A DNA stretch of 49,598 nt from a bacterium 1xD42-87 (GTDB lineage Bacteria > Bacillota > Clostridia > Lachnospirales > Lachnospiraceae): contig RAYM01000044.1 of NCBI GenBank assembly GCA_003611805.1, forward strand, positions 1 through 49,598, read 5' to 3'. Of the stretch, positions 24,424 to 32,866 are shown piece after piece. Under the pieces are notes generated by a model. It was not told the DNA's origin, did no database searches, and worked only from the letters and a program-made list of their open reading frames with translations. Position numbers and translations under genes: made by a program. Position 1 is the first letter of the stretch, and every line of letters starts with the position of its first letter.

Positions 24424-26217
24424 ATGTTGTCGGTAATTTTGATCTGGCTCTATATGGGTTTCACTACATTTATCATCGGATATGGTGTGCTGCGTGTCAT
24501 CACGCGGCACCTTCCTTATTATGCCGGCTATATCGGAACCGCAGATGTGTATTTTATGTGCGGGCTGGTCTGCGTGACGGTTTACGCGCAATTTTTCAGC
24601 CTGTTTGCGGGTGTGGGGCTGGCGGCAAATTTGATTTTGTGCGTTCTCTGCATATTAACTATTATAGCTGATAAAAAAATGCTTGTAGCTTCGCTGCGGC
24701 GGCTGGTGTTTCCCGGAGAGCTGGGTTTTTGGGCTGCGGCGGCATTATTTTTTCTCTTTGCCTATGGGACATCCAGGGGCATGATTCACTATGACACGGG
24801 GCTCTATCATGCCCAGAGCATTCGATGGATTGAAGAGTACGGTGTGGTGAAGGGGCTGGGCAACCTGCACTGCAGGCTGGCATACAACAGTTCTTCCTTT
24901 GCGCTGTCCGCTCTTTACAGCATGGCTTTTCTGGGCGGACAGTCCTATCACTGCGCGGCGGGGTGGCTTGCGTTTGTGCTTGCGGTCGTCTGTCTGCCGA
25001 TCGGAAAATCCCTGTGTGCAGGGCGGCTTCGGGCGGGCGATTTTGCCAGAGTGATGTGTGTCTATTATCTGGTAAATATTTTCGATGAAATGATTTCCCC
25101 GGCTTCGGATTATTTTATGGTGCTTGTGGCATTTTATATTGTGATAAAGTGGCTGGACCTGTCGGAGAGCGGGGAGCGGATGATCCTTCCTTACGGGCTT
25201 CTGTGTGTGCTCGGCGTGTTTCTGATGACGGTGAAGCTGTCGGCGGCGCTGATTCTTCTGCTCACGGCTTTTCCGGCATATCATCTGATACGGGAGAAAA
25301 GGTGGGGAGAGACCGGCACATACCTGATACTTGGGATTGTGACAGCGCTGCCCTTCTTTATTCGCAATGTGGTGATTTCGGGGTGGCTTGTCTATCCTTT
25401 TACGCAGATAGATTTGTTTGACGTGGTCTGGAAAATTCCGAAAGGGCTGGCGGATTATGATGCCCGGGAAATACAGGTCTGGGGCAGGGGCTACACGGAT
25501 GTGGCACAGTTCGATATGCCCATGCGGGAATGGCTGCCCGGGTGGTTCGGGACGCTTGCGGGAACCGATAAGATTCTTGTGCTTGCGGCAGCAGGGGCTG
25601 TTCTTGCGCTGCTGGCGGAGGCAGTGTATCTGGTCTGGAGATGGCGTAAGCGGCAGGCGGTTCCGCAAGGGTATGTGGTGCGGGACGGCATAATCTCCCC
25701 CGCTCTTTTCACGGCGCAGGCGACCGTTACCGGCTCTTTTCTCTTTTGGCTGTGCACTTCGCCGCTGATCCGCTACGGCTGCGTCTGGGTGTATTTGACG
25801 GCGGCGGTGGTGTTTGGGGGGATTTTTGAGACAATAACGCATGGTGTGCCGGGCTGGCGTTGGACGACGGCAGGTACACGGGCACAGAATGGGAGTGTTT
25901 CGCCCAAAGGCCGCGCTGGTCTGCGGTGGCGGTCTATGGCAGGATGCGCGATGTCTGTGGCAGCGGCGCTGCTTTTGGTTTATAAAGTGTTTGCCCTGAC
26001 GCGGGAAATCACAGGTTCCTATGTCAATGATTACTGGCTTGTCCAGAAGGATTACGAGAACTATGAGACCTGCGCTTATGAGATTGCGGGCGTTACTTTC
26101 TACTGTTCGACGGAGGGCGATCAGACGGGATACGACAGCTTTCCGTCCTCGCCGGCGGAAGCGGAGATTTTGTTTTTGGGGGATGACATTGCGGATGGTT
26201 TCCGGGCAGCAGATTAG
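24424..26217 (+). CDS. Polytopic membrane protein, LIC_10190-like, possible GT-C glycosyltransferase
   Basis: 597 residues with about 12 membrane helices. After four or five N-terminal helices comes a loop with HYDTGLYHAQSIRWIEEYG and then LGNLHCRLAYNSSSF. Acidic and histidine residues outside the membrane in this position resemble GT-C enzymes using polyprenyl-phosphate sugars. I associate this block with LIC_10190-type surface-glycan membrane proteins. The C-terminus ends in a soluble segment. A hydrophilic insert (~470-505, with KGRAGLRWRS) interrupts the late helices. The start codon has only a weak ribosome binding site. It lies between gmd and fcl, consistent with glycan assembly. The sugar is unknown. 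Confidence 0.7.
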   Translation: MLSVILIWLYMGFTTFIIGYGVLRVITRHLPYYAGYIGTADVYFMCGLVCVTVYAQFFSLFAGVGLAANLILCVLCILTIIADKKMLVASLRRLVFPGELGFWAAAALFFLFAYGTSRGMIHYDTGLYHAQSIRWIEEYGVVKGLGNLHCRLAYNSSSFALSALYSMAFLGGQSYHCAAGWLAFVLAVVCLPIGKSLCAGRLRAGDFARVMCVYYLVNIFDEMISPASDYFMVLVAFYIVIKWLDLSESGERMILPYGLLCVLGVFLMTVKLSAALILLLTAFPAYHLIREKRWGETGTYLILGIVTALPFFIRNVVISGWLVYPFTQIDLFDVVWKIPKGLADYDAREIQVWGRGYTDVAQFDMPMREWLPGWFGTLAGTDKILVLAAAGAVLALLAEAVYLVWRWRKRQAVPQGYVVRDGIISPALFTAQATVTGSFLFWLCTSPLIRYGCVWVYLTAAVVFGGIFETITHGVPGWRWTTAGTRAQNGSVSPKGRAGLRWRSMAGCAMSVAAALLLVYKVFALTREITGSYVNDYWLVQKDYENYETCAYEIAGVTFYCSTEGDQTGYDSFPSSPAEAEILFLGDDIADGFRAAD

Positions 26218-26341
26218 CTGCACCGGCTCTGTTCGGAAACCGTTGCAATCTACATGTTTTTCTTCTATAATACTATAGATAAAGAGGAAGTAAGCGCTGA
26301 CGCGATATTGTATGATGAGAGAAATGGAGACGGATATTATT

Positions 26342-27283
26342 ATGAATCGGACGGACAAAATCTACGTGGCAGGACACAGAGGGCTGGTGGGCAGCGCGAT
26401 TGTGCGGTCCCTGCAGGCAAAGGGTTATGAAAATATCATTGGCAGGACGCACAGGGAACTTGACTTGACCAGTCAGCAGGCGGTGCGGGAGTTTTTTGAA
26501 AAAGAGCGCCCGGATGCGGTAGTTCTGGCGGCGGCAAAGGTGGGCGGCATCAATGCGAACAATACCACGCCCGCGGAGTTTGCCTATGAGAACATGCAGA
26601 TACAGTGTAATGTCATCCAATGTTGTCATGAGTATCACGTCAAAAAACTGCTGTTTCTGGGGAGCACCTGTATTTATCCGAGAATGGCGCCCCAGCCAAT
26701 CCCGGAGGACGCGCTGCTGACGGGTCCTTTGGAGGAGACGAACGAGGCGTATGCCATCGCGAAAATCGCGGGGCTTGAAATGTGTAAATATTATAAGCGG
26801 CAGTATGGTGACGACTTTATCAGCTGTATGCCCACAAATCTGTACGGACCGCATGATAACTATGATCTGGAAGGTTCCCATGTGATGCCGGCTATGATCC
26901 GTAAGTTCCACGAGGCGAAAGTGAACGGCGCACCTATGGTTACGCTGTGGGGAACGGGAACGCCGCTCCGGGAGTTTTTATATGTGGACGATATGGCGGA
27001 CGCCTGTGTGTTTCTGTTAGAGAATTACAGCGGAGAGCAGCATGTCAATATCGGTACCGGAAAAGAAGTTACGATCAGGGAACTGGCGGAGACGGTAAAG
27101 AGCGTAGTGGATTACCGGGGACAGATTGTCTGGGATCAGACAATGCCGGACGGCACGCCCAGAAAACTTACGGATGTGACGAAACTGCACGGACTCGGCT
27201 GGCAGCATAAAGTAGAGCTTGAGGAGGGCGTGCGGCTCGCCTACGAGTGGTTTAAGTCAAATGTAAACGAGGCGAGACTGTAG
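26342..27283 (+). CDS. fcl: GDP-L-fucose synthase
   Basis: 313 residues from [14 protein letters not shown]; in-frame ATGs further upstream lack a better site. The Rossmann motif [16 protein letters not shown], then [24 protein letters not shown] and the catalytic pair Y137/K141 in AYAIAKIAG are diagnostic. It epimerises and reduces GDP-4-keto-6-deoxymannose to GDP-L-fucose. With gmd it supplies a full GDP-fucose branch from GDP-mannose. The end of the gene is followed by an independent transcription unit. Confidence 0.95.
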   Translation: MNRTDKIYVAGHRGLVGSAIVRSLQAKGYENIIGRTHRELDLTSQQAVREFFEKERPDAVVLAAAKVGGINANNTTPAEFAYENMQIQCNVIQCCHEYHVKKLLFLGSTCIYPRMAPQPIPEDALLTGPLEETNEAYAIAKIAGLEMCKYYKRQYGDDFISCMPTNLYGPHDNYDLEGSHVMPAMIRKFHEAKVNGAPMVTLWGTGTPLREFLYVDDMADACVFLLENYSGEQHVNIGTGKEVTIRELAETVKSVVDYRGQIVWDQTMPDGTPRKLTDVTKLHGLGWQHKVELEEGVRLAYEWFKSNVNEARL

Positions 27284-27333
27284 GGGAACGCGCCTTTTCG
27301 TGTAAATATCTTTCTTAGCGCGATAAATTACCG

Positions 27334-27395
27334 TTTACAGCGTGATACATTTTTGGTATTATTGTCGAAAGAAACAGTTAACTACATTTGTCGAA
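27334..27395 (+). promoter_or_regulatory. Promoter with two Spo0A boxes
   Basis: TTTACA (27334-27339), a 17-base spacer and TATTAT (27357-27362) form a good sigma-A promoter. A TGTCGAA sequence, the core of the Spo0A box, follows directly at 27363-27369, and a second perfect copy lies at 27389-27395, 26 bases later. Their position at and after the start of transcription suggests repression by Spo0A or by the Spo0A-like protein encoded here. Confidence 0.65.
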
Positions 27396-27428
27396 TTGTA
27401 TCATTATGTGCAAAGGAGTAAGAGGGGA

Positions 27429-27809
27429 ATGACACAACAGAATATGATTAGTCCAGGGGAGCTTGAGAGAACAATCTCCGATTTAATGCTGGAACTTGGC
27501 ATACCGGCGCATCTCCGGGGGTACCAGTTTTTGCGGAGCGCTATTGGAATGTGCGTGGAGGATATGGAGCTGGTGGGAAGCGTGACAAAGCTGCTATATC
27601 CGGACCTGGCAAAGATGTACCAGACTACGGACACGAAGATTGAGCGTGCGATCCGCAATGCGATTGAGGTATCGTGGGAGAGGGGAAACACTGATCTCTT
27701 TGAGGAGCTGTTCGGTTACAGTAATACACTGGAATATACCAGACCGACGAACAGTGAATATATCGCCGTTGTAGCGGATTACATACGGTTGAAAAACAAT
27801 CTGATATGA
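27429..27809 (+). CDS. Stand-alone Spo0A C-terminal-domain protein
   Basis: 126 residues from the ATG with GAGGGGA upstream. LERTISDLMLELGIPAHLRG, YQFLRSAIGMCVEDMELV, LYPDLAKMYQTTDTKIERAI and RNAIEVSWERGN match the DNA-binding effector domain of Spo0A (the sigma-A-interacting and recognition-helix region). The receiver domain is absent, so it cannot be controlled by phosphorylation in the usual way. Full-length Spo0A is about 260 residues. It could bind 0A boxes constitutively, modulate Spo0A at shared sites, or link glycan expression to the stationary or sporulation state. It has its own promoter, 0A boxes and terminator inside the glycan cluster. Confidence 0.88.
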   Translation: MTQQNMISPGELERTISDLMLELGIPAHLRGYQFLRSAIGMCVEDMELVGSVTKLLYPDLAKMYQTTDTKIERAIRNAIEVSWERGNTDLFEELFGYSNTLEYTRPTNSEYIAVVADYIRLKNNLI

Positions 27810-27814
27810 ATTGT

Positions 27815-27844
27815 AAGGGAAGAGATGCGTCTCTTCCTTTTTTT
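27815..27844 (+). terminator. Terminator of the Spo0A-like gene
   Basis: GGAAGAGA (27818-27825), loop TGCG, TCTCTTCC (27830-27837), then TTTTTTT. It begins 8 bases after the stop codon. Because it lies inside the cluster, genes after it need read-through or a promoter of their own. Confidence 0.88.
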
Positions 27845-27884
27845 ATGCAAATGTGGTAAACTTATCATTGGAGGAGACTGATTT

Positions 27885-28835
27885 ATGAAACTATTGAGCG
27901 TCATCGTGCCCTGCTATAACGAAGAGGAGAATGTCAGGGATTTTTATGATGAGTTATGTAAGAATGTAGATTTTTTCCGTGAGAAGCAGATAGAGTTTGA
28001 AGTTATATATGTGGACGACGGATCCCGGGATCAGACGGTTTCCGAGGTGAAAAAGCTTCATGCGGAGGACGGGCGGGTGCGTCTTATTTCCTTTTCACGC
28101 AATTTTGGCAAAGAGGCGGCGATCTATGCCGGGCTGCAGAAATGCAGGGGCGATCTTGTCGTGCTGATGGATGCGGACCTGCAGGATCCGCCCTCGCTTT
28201 TGCCGGAGATGTATTCTTATATTGAGGAGGGATATGATTCGGTGGCGACCAGACGGGTGACCAGAAAGGGCGAACCCGTTATCCGCTCTTTTTTTGCGCG
28301 GATGTTTTATAAGCTGATGAACAGGATATCCCGGACGGAGATTGTGGACGGTGCCAGGGATTACCGCCTGATGACGAGACAGGTGGTGGACGCGATTATG
28401 TCCATGCCGGAGTATAACCGCTTTACCAAGGGAATTTTCGGCTGGGTTGGATATGAGACCAAATGGTTGGAGTATGAGAACATAGAGCGCAGAAAGGGCG
28501 AGACGAAATGGTCGTTCTGGAAACTTTTCCTGTACTCTCTTGAGGGGATTATAGCGTTTTCCACGGTACCTTTGACCATAGCGTCCGTGGCGGGCGTGTT
28601 CTTCTGCCTGGTCGCATTTGTCATTATTATTGTGACGATTGTACGGAAACTTTTGTTTGGCGATCCGACCTCCGGCTGGCCTTCGCTTGTCTGCATTATT
28701 ATGATGGTCAGTGGTGTGCAGCTGTTTTGCCTGGGAATTGTCGGGCAATACTTATCAAAGACTTATATGGAAGTGAAGAGAAGACCGATCTATCTGGTCA
28801 GGGAAGAGGTCGAGGGACAGGAACTTGAGAGATAA
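27885..28835 (+). CDS. Polyprenyl-phosphate glycosyltransferase (GtrB/DPM-like, GT2)
   Basis: 316 residues with GGAGG before the ATG. The GT2 fold opens LLSVIVPCYNEEENV and has VDDGSRDQT and the metal-binding LMDADLQDPP. RDYRLMTRQVVDAI and NIERRKGETKWSFWK follow, and the C-terminus has two membrane helices (~228-255, ~262-290). Such enzymes move a hexose from a nucleotide to undecaprenyl phosphate on the cytoplasmic face, making the lipid-linked donor for GT-C transferases. Three GT-C-like proteins are encoded in this cluster and could use it. Confidence 0.9.
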   Translation: MKLLSVIVPCYNEEENVRDFYDELCKNVDFFREKQIEFEVIYVDDGSRDQTVSEVKKLHAEDGRVRLISFSRNFGKEAAIYAGLQKCRGDLVVLMDADLQDPPSLLPEMYSYIEEGYDSVATRRVTRKGEPVIRSFFARMFYKLMNRISRTEIVDGARDYRLMTRQVVDAIMSMPEYNRFTKGIFGWVGYETKWLEYENIERRKGETKWSFWKLFLYSLEGIIAFSTVPLTIASVAGVFFCLVAFVIIIVTIVRKLLFGDPTSGWPSLVCIIMMVSGVQLFCLGIVGQYLSKTYMEVKRRPIYLVREEVEGQELER

Positions 28836-29658
28836 AATAGGCGGGCTGGTCAGTATCATCGTGCCAATGTACCGGGCGGCGGCATATATCGCGGATACCA
28901 TTGAGATGGTGTTTTCGCAGACGTACTGCAGATGGGAACTTCTGCTGGTGGACGACTGTTCCGGGGATGGAAGCGTGGAGGCGGTTGAAAAGGCGCTCTC
29001 CGCATATGAGCACCGTCCGTCGGATGCGGTATTGGAAAATGTAAGGCATATTGAGGAATATCTGTGCGGGGAAGGAAAAGAGGTGTTCCTGATCTGTAAG
29101 AATAAAAATGAGGGCGCTGCTGCGGCACGCAATACAGGAATGGATCTGGCTGGCGGGCAGTATATTGCGTTTCTGGATGCGGACGATATCTGGGTCCCGG
29201 ACAAGCTCAGAAAACAGCTTGTCTTTATAAAGGAAAAGCAGGCGGGCTTTTTGTTTTCCGCCTATGAGTTTGGCGATGAGGAGGCAAGACCTACAGGCAG
29301 GGTTGTGCATGTGCCAGAGGTCTTGACGTACAAAAAGGCACTGTCCCGGACGGTTATTTTTACGACTACCGTTGTGTTTGACCGGAATATTGTACCGGAT
29401 GAACTGATGCGGATGCCGCGGGTGGAGAGCGAGGATACGGCGACATGGTGGCAGGTTCTGCGTGCAGGGTATACGGCGTACGGGCTTGACGAGGTGCTTG
29501 CGGTCTACAGAAGACCAGCGGGGTCTCTGTCTTCCAATAAATTTAAGGCGGTGAAACGGATCTGGAATCTGTACCGCGGACAGGAGAAACTCTCTGTTTT
29601 CGCCAGCGCGTTCTATTTTGTGTTCTGGGCGTACAGAGCGACAATGAGGCGGATATAA
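28825..29658 (+). CDS. GT2 family glycosyltransferase
   Basis: 277 residues. The TTG start at 28825 overlaps the previous gene by 11 bases, and no better ATG exists before LVSIIVPMYRAAAYIADTIE. It shows LLVDDCSGDGS, GAAAARNTGMDLA and the metal site FLDADDIW of GT-A enzymes. A cytoplasmic, probably membrane-associated enzyme adding one sugar to the lipid-linked repeat unit. Donor and linkage cannot be told. Confidence 0.85.
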   Translation: MRDKIGGLVSIIVPMYRAAAYIADTIEMVFSQTYCRWELLLVDDCSGDGSVEAVEKALSAYEHRPSDAVLENVRHIEEYLCGEGKEVFLICKNKNEGAAAARNTGMDLAGGQYIAFLDADDIWVPDKLRKQLVFIKEKQAGFLFSAYEFGDEEARPTGRVVHVPEVLTYKKALSRTVIFTTTVVFDRNIVPDELMRMPRVESEDTATWWQVLRAGYTAYGLDEVLAVYRRPAGSLSSNKFKAVKRIWNLYRGQEKLSVFASAFYFVFWAYRATMRRI

Positions 29659-29662
29659 GACC

Positions 29663-31033
29663 ATGAAAAAAGTGGAAACCATAAAAAGACTGATCATTTT
29701 ACAGCTTTCATTTATCGGGCTGATTTTCCAGACAGCAGTTTATGCTTTCTTCTGGCTGGAGGCGTACTACCCGTTCCTGAGAATGCACAGGAATTTTCGG
29801 TTTTATTTCAAGGGACATGTGCTGATACTTTTAATTTATTTTGTGCTGCTGTTTTTCTTTGCGAATACATACGGCGCACTGAAGATCGGCTATCTGAAAC
29901 CTGTCGATGTGTTCATCTCGGAATTGTTTTCCCTGCTGTTTGTCAATGTGATTTCCTATTTTCAGATTTCACTGATGGCGAACTGGGTTGTGGACGTGCG
30001 TCCCATTGTCTGGACAATGCTGATTCAGACGGCGCTTGCGGGCGTGTGGGTGTTCTTCTGCAATGTCTGCTATTACAAGGCTTTTCCCCCGAGAGAGATT
30101 TTGATCGTACACGGGGAACGTCCTATTGACGATATCGTGAGAAAGTTTGAGACGAGGAAGGATAAGTATCAGATCAGAAAATGCCTGAGTATTTCCGAAG
30201 GCATGGAGGCGGTGAAGGCGGAGATTGAAAACGGTTACGGCGCGGTGGTGCTGTGGGATATTTCAGCGGCGGACAGGAACGCCCTGTTAAAATACTGCTA
30301 CAGCCAGTCGGTGCGGGTGTACACGATGCCGAAGATATCCGATGTGCTCATCAAGGGCGCGGACCAGCTTCACCTGTTTGATACACCCATTTATCTGACG
30401 AGGGAGTATTCCCTTAAGGTGGAACAGCGGATCGTGAAGCGGCTGATCGATCTGGTCTGTTCAATACTGCTTCTGGTGATCGCCTCTCCCTTTATGCTGA
30501 TTACGGCGGCGGCGATCAAGCTTTACGACGGCGGTCCCGTTTTTTATAAGCAGATCCGCTGTACCCGTGACAGAAAAGAGTTTTATATTTTAAAGTTCAG
30601 GAGTATGGAGGAGAATGCGGAGAAGGACGGCGTGGCAAGGCTGGCGTCAAAGAATGATCCACGCGTTACGCCGATCGGAAAGTTTATCCGTGCCACGAGA
30701 ATTGATGAACTGCCGCAGCTTTTTAATATTCTGAAAGGCGAGATGTCCTTTATAGGACCGAGACCCGAGCGGCCGAATATTATAGACGATTATATGAAGG
30801 AGATGCCGGAGTTTGCGCTCCGCATGAAGGTGAAAGCGGGGCTTGCCGGTTATGCGCAGGTCTACGGGAAATACAATACGACGCCCTACGATAAGCTGAA
30901 ACTTGACCTGACGTATATTGAGCAGTATTCTGTGTGGCTGGATCTGAAGCTGATGCTGTTGACGTTAAAGATTCTGATAAAGCCGGAGAGTACGGAGGGG
31001 GTTGAGGAGAACCAGACGACGGCGATGAAGTAG
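29663..31033 (+). CDS. Initiating polyprenyl-phosphate sugar phosphotransferase (WcaJ/ExoY family)
   Basis: 456 residues. Four N-terminal membrane helices, a cytoplasmic Rossmann-like region (~150-245), a fifth helix (RLIDLVCSILLLVIASPFML) and the catalytic domain. Signature blocks: GGPVFYKQIRC, FYILKFRSM, RVTPIGKFIRATRIDELPQL, NILKGEMSFIGPRPERP and KAGLAGYAQVYGKYNTTPY. It transfers the first sugar phosphate to undecaprenyl phosphate and so starts the repeat unit. It begins 4 bases after the previous stop. This is the committed first step for the cluster's polymer. Confidence 0.95.
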   Translation: MKKVETIKRLIILQLSFIGLIFQTAVYAFFWLEAYYPFLRMHRNFRFYFKGHVLILLIYFVLLFFFANTYGALKIGYLKPVDVFISELFSLLFVNVISYFQISLMANWVVDVRPIVWTMLIQTALAGVWVFFCNVCYYKAFPPREILIVHGERPIDDIVRKFETRKDKYQIRKCLSISEGMEAVKAEIENGYGAVVLWDISAADRNALLKYCYSQSVRVYTMPKISDVLIKGADQLHLFDTPIYLTREYSLKVEQRIVKRLIDLVCSILLLVIASPFMLITAAAIKLYDGGPVFYKQIRCTRDRKEFYILKFRSMEENAEKDGVARLASKNDPRVTPIGKFIRATRIDELPQLFNILKGEMSFIGPRPERPNIIDDYMKEMPEFALRMKVKAGLAGYAQVYGKYNTTPYDKLKLDLTYIEQYSVWLDLKLMLLTLKILIKPESTEGVEENQTTAMK

Positions 31034-31125
31034 AAAATAGCGACACGCAGGCGGCAGGTTATGGTGAAACAGCGACGCGCCGGAGGCTGGCGACTGTATA
31101 TGAGCAGAGTGGAAGGATTTACGTT

Positions 31126-32094
31126 ATGAAGGATAGGCACTATGCCGACGAGGGAATGGATATAAGAAAATATATGCTGTGCCTGCTGGGGAAGCTGCCC
31201 TTGATTCTTGGGGCGGCGGCTGGCGGTGCTCTGCTTGGGTTGATCGTGTATGCGGTGGTGCGGACTGTGCCGGAGTCGGAGCGGGAATATGTGGCTTACG
31301 CGAAGGTGTATCTGGATTTTGCGGCGGATGAGACGGGGGAAGTGTATCAGGCGTACAATGGCTATACGTGGAACGACCTGATGGCGGCTGACCCGATTAT
31401 GGAACTGACGCTGGCAAATCTTTCCGCGGATTATACGCGGGAGGAGGCGGCGGCTGCCATAAAAGCAGAGATTCTCTCGGACATCCGGCTTTTGACGATC
31501 ACGGTGACAACCAACGGGGCGGAGCGCACGGATGCGATTCTCGGGGCGGCGGTACAGGCGCTTGAGACGTATGGCGGGCAGGCGAAGGAGTTTTTGGAAA
31601 TTCACGCGATTCAGAAGACAGAGGCGCAACTTGTGGTGGCGGACAATCGGATGGCGCAGGCGGCGTTTCTTGGGGCGTTTCTTGGGCTGCTTCTCAGTCT
31701 TCTGGGATTCTCGCTTTATTATGTGACGGACGACCGCGTTTTTGTGGCGGGGGATGTCAAAAAAGTGACGGATGCGTCATTTGTCGGTTACGCTTCGGGT
31801 GTGGAAACGCTGAAACAGGATTATGAAAAAAATCTTGCCTACTTGCGGGGAAAAATTGGAGATATTCAGATTTACGAATCGGATGGGGACGCATCTTTTT
31901 CCGAGGAAGAGCTTCAGAATATGCGGAGGGCGGGAGGTGTGGTCCTGTCCCTGCCTTATGGAAAGGTACACGGCGCATTTGTGTCTTATGTGATTGGACA
32001 GCTAGAGGTGCAGGACTGCGCGCTGTGCGGTGTGGCGGTCAGGGATGCAGACGAACGGTTTTTGCGGAGATATTATGGGAAAAATAAAACTTGA
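31126..32094 (+). CDS. Wzz-type chain-length determinant without a kinase domain
   Basis: 322 residues. An early helix (~24-46) and a second one (~177-198) enclose an extracytoplasmic domain of about 130 residues with coiled-coil tendency (EIHAIQKTEAQLVVADNRM). The cytoplasmic end (~200-322) is longer than in simple Wzz or CapA proteins and resembles the fold part of tyrosine autokinases (VVLSLPYGKVHGAFVSYVIG), but no Walker A motif or tyrosine cluster is present. It probably sets polymer length with the EpsG-like polymerase. The ribosome binding site is GGAAGGA. Confidence 0.75.
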   Translation: MKDRHYADEGMDIRKYMLCLLGKLPLILGAAAGGALLGLIVYAVVRTVPESEREYVAYAKVYLDFAADETGEVYQAYNGYTWNDLMAADPIMELTLANLSADYTREEAAAAIKAEILSDIRLLTITVTTNGAERTDAILGAAVQALETYGGQAKEFLEIHAIQKTEAQLVVADNRMAQAAFLGAFLGLLLSLLGFSLYYVTDDRVFVAGDVKKVTDASFVGYASGVETLKQDYEKNLAYLRGKIGDIQIYESDGDASFSEEELQNMRRAGGVVLSLPYGKVHGAFVSYVIGQLEVQDCALCGVAVRDADERFLRRYYGKNKT

Positions 32095-32866
32095 GGTTCT
32101 GGTCTCGGCGGTTAACAAAAATGCCGCGGAGCTTATCTCACAAATGCATATTGCTACGGATGCGGTGCTTGTAAACCAGTGCGACCATTATGATTATGAG
32201 ACGGTCACGGTACAGGGCGGGAGGGTGAAATGTTTTTCCATGCCGGAGCGGGGTGTGGGCTTGAGCCGCAATACTGCGCTTTTGCACGCGTCCGGGGATG
32301 TGGTGCTTTTTTCCGACGAGGATATCAGACTGACGCCGGATTACGCGGAGAAAATCCGCGATGCCTACAAGGCTCTTCCCGACGCTGACATGGTTCTCTT
32401 TAATGTGGAGGTTGCGCCTTCCCGCAGAACTTACTGGAACCGGGAGATACGACGGATTACTTACCGCAATTACGGCAGATATCCGGCGTACAGCATTTCG
32501 GCCAGGCTTTCCGCGCTGCGAAGGGCGAACGTGCAGTATTCTCTGCTTTTCGGCGGCGGCGCGAAGTACAGCAACGGGGAGGACAGCCTGTTTTTGCGGG
32601 ACTGCCTGAAAGCGGGGCTTCGGATTTATGCGCATACCGCATGTATCGGCAGGGAACAGGAACGGGAGTCCACGTGGTTTTCGGGTTACCATGAAAAGTT
32701 CTTCCATGACAGGGGTGTGCTCTATCATTATCTCTACGGGAAACTGGCGCTGCCGCTTTCCCTGCGGTTTTTGTGGGTGCACAGGAAAACCATGTGCCGG
32801 AAAATTTCGGTCGGCAAGGCGTTTCGCATGATGCGAGCGGGCGTGCGGGAGGCGCGCGGCAGATGA
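32075..32866 (+). CDS. GT2-like glycosyltransferase
   Basis: 263 residues from MGKIKLEVLVSAV, with GGAGA before the ATG, overlapping the previous gene by 20 bases. Instead of the usual VDDGS loop it has VLVNQCDHYD. It then shows RGVGLSRNTALLHASGD and FSDEDIRLTPDYAEKI, an acidic SDED site in the place of DxD, and later NGEDSLFLRDCLKAGL. This is the shortened GT2 type seen in capsule loci. It probably transfers one sugar in the cytoplasm. The next gene overlaps by 4 bases (ATGA). Confidence 0.78.
   Translation: MGKIKLEVLVSAVNKNAAELISQMHIATDAVLVNQCDHYDYETVTVQGGRVKCFSMPERGVGLSRNTALLHASGDVVLFSDEDIRLTPDYAEKIRDAYKALPDADMVLFNVEVAPSRRTYWNREIRRITYRNYGRYPAYSISARLSALRRANVQYSLLFGGGAKYSNGEDSLFLRDCLKAGLRIYAHTACIGREQERESTWFSGYHEKFFHDRGVLYHYLYGKLALPLSLRFLWVHRKTMCRKISVGKAFRMMRAGVREARGR

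Noticed and set aside
24745..26358. A 537-codon minus-strand open frame opposite the LIC_10190-like gene
   Set aside because: It is rich in Arg, His and Pro as expected for the complement of a membrane-protein gene, with no recognisable domain and no start signal.
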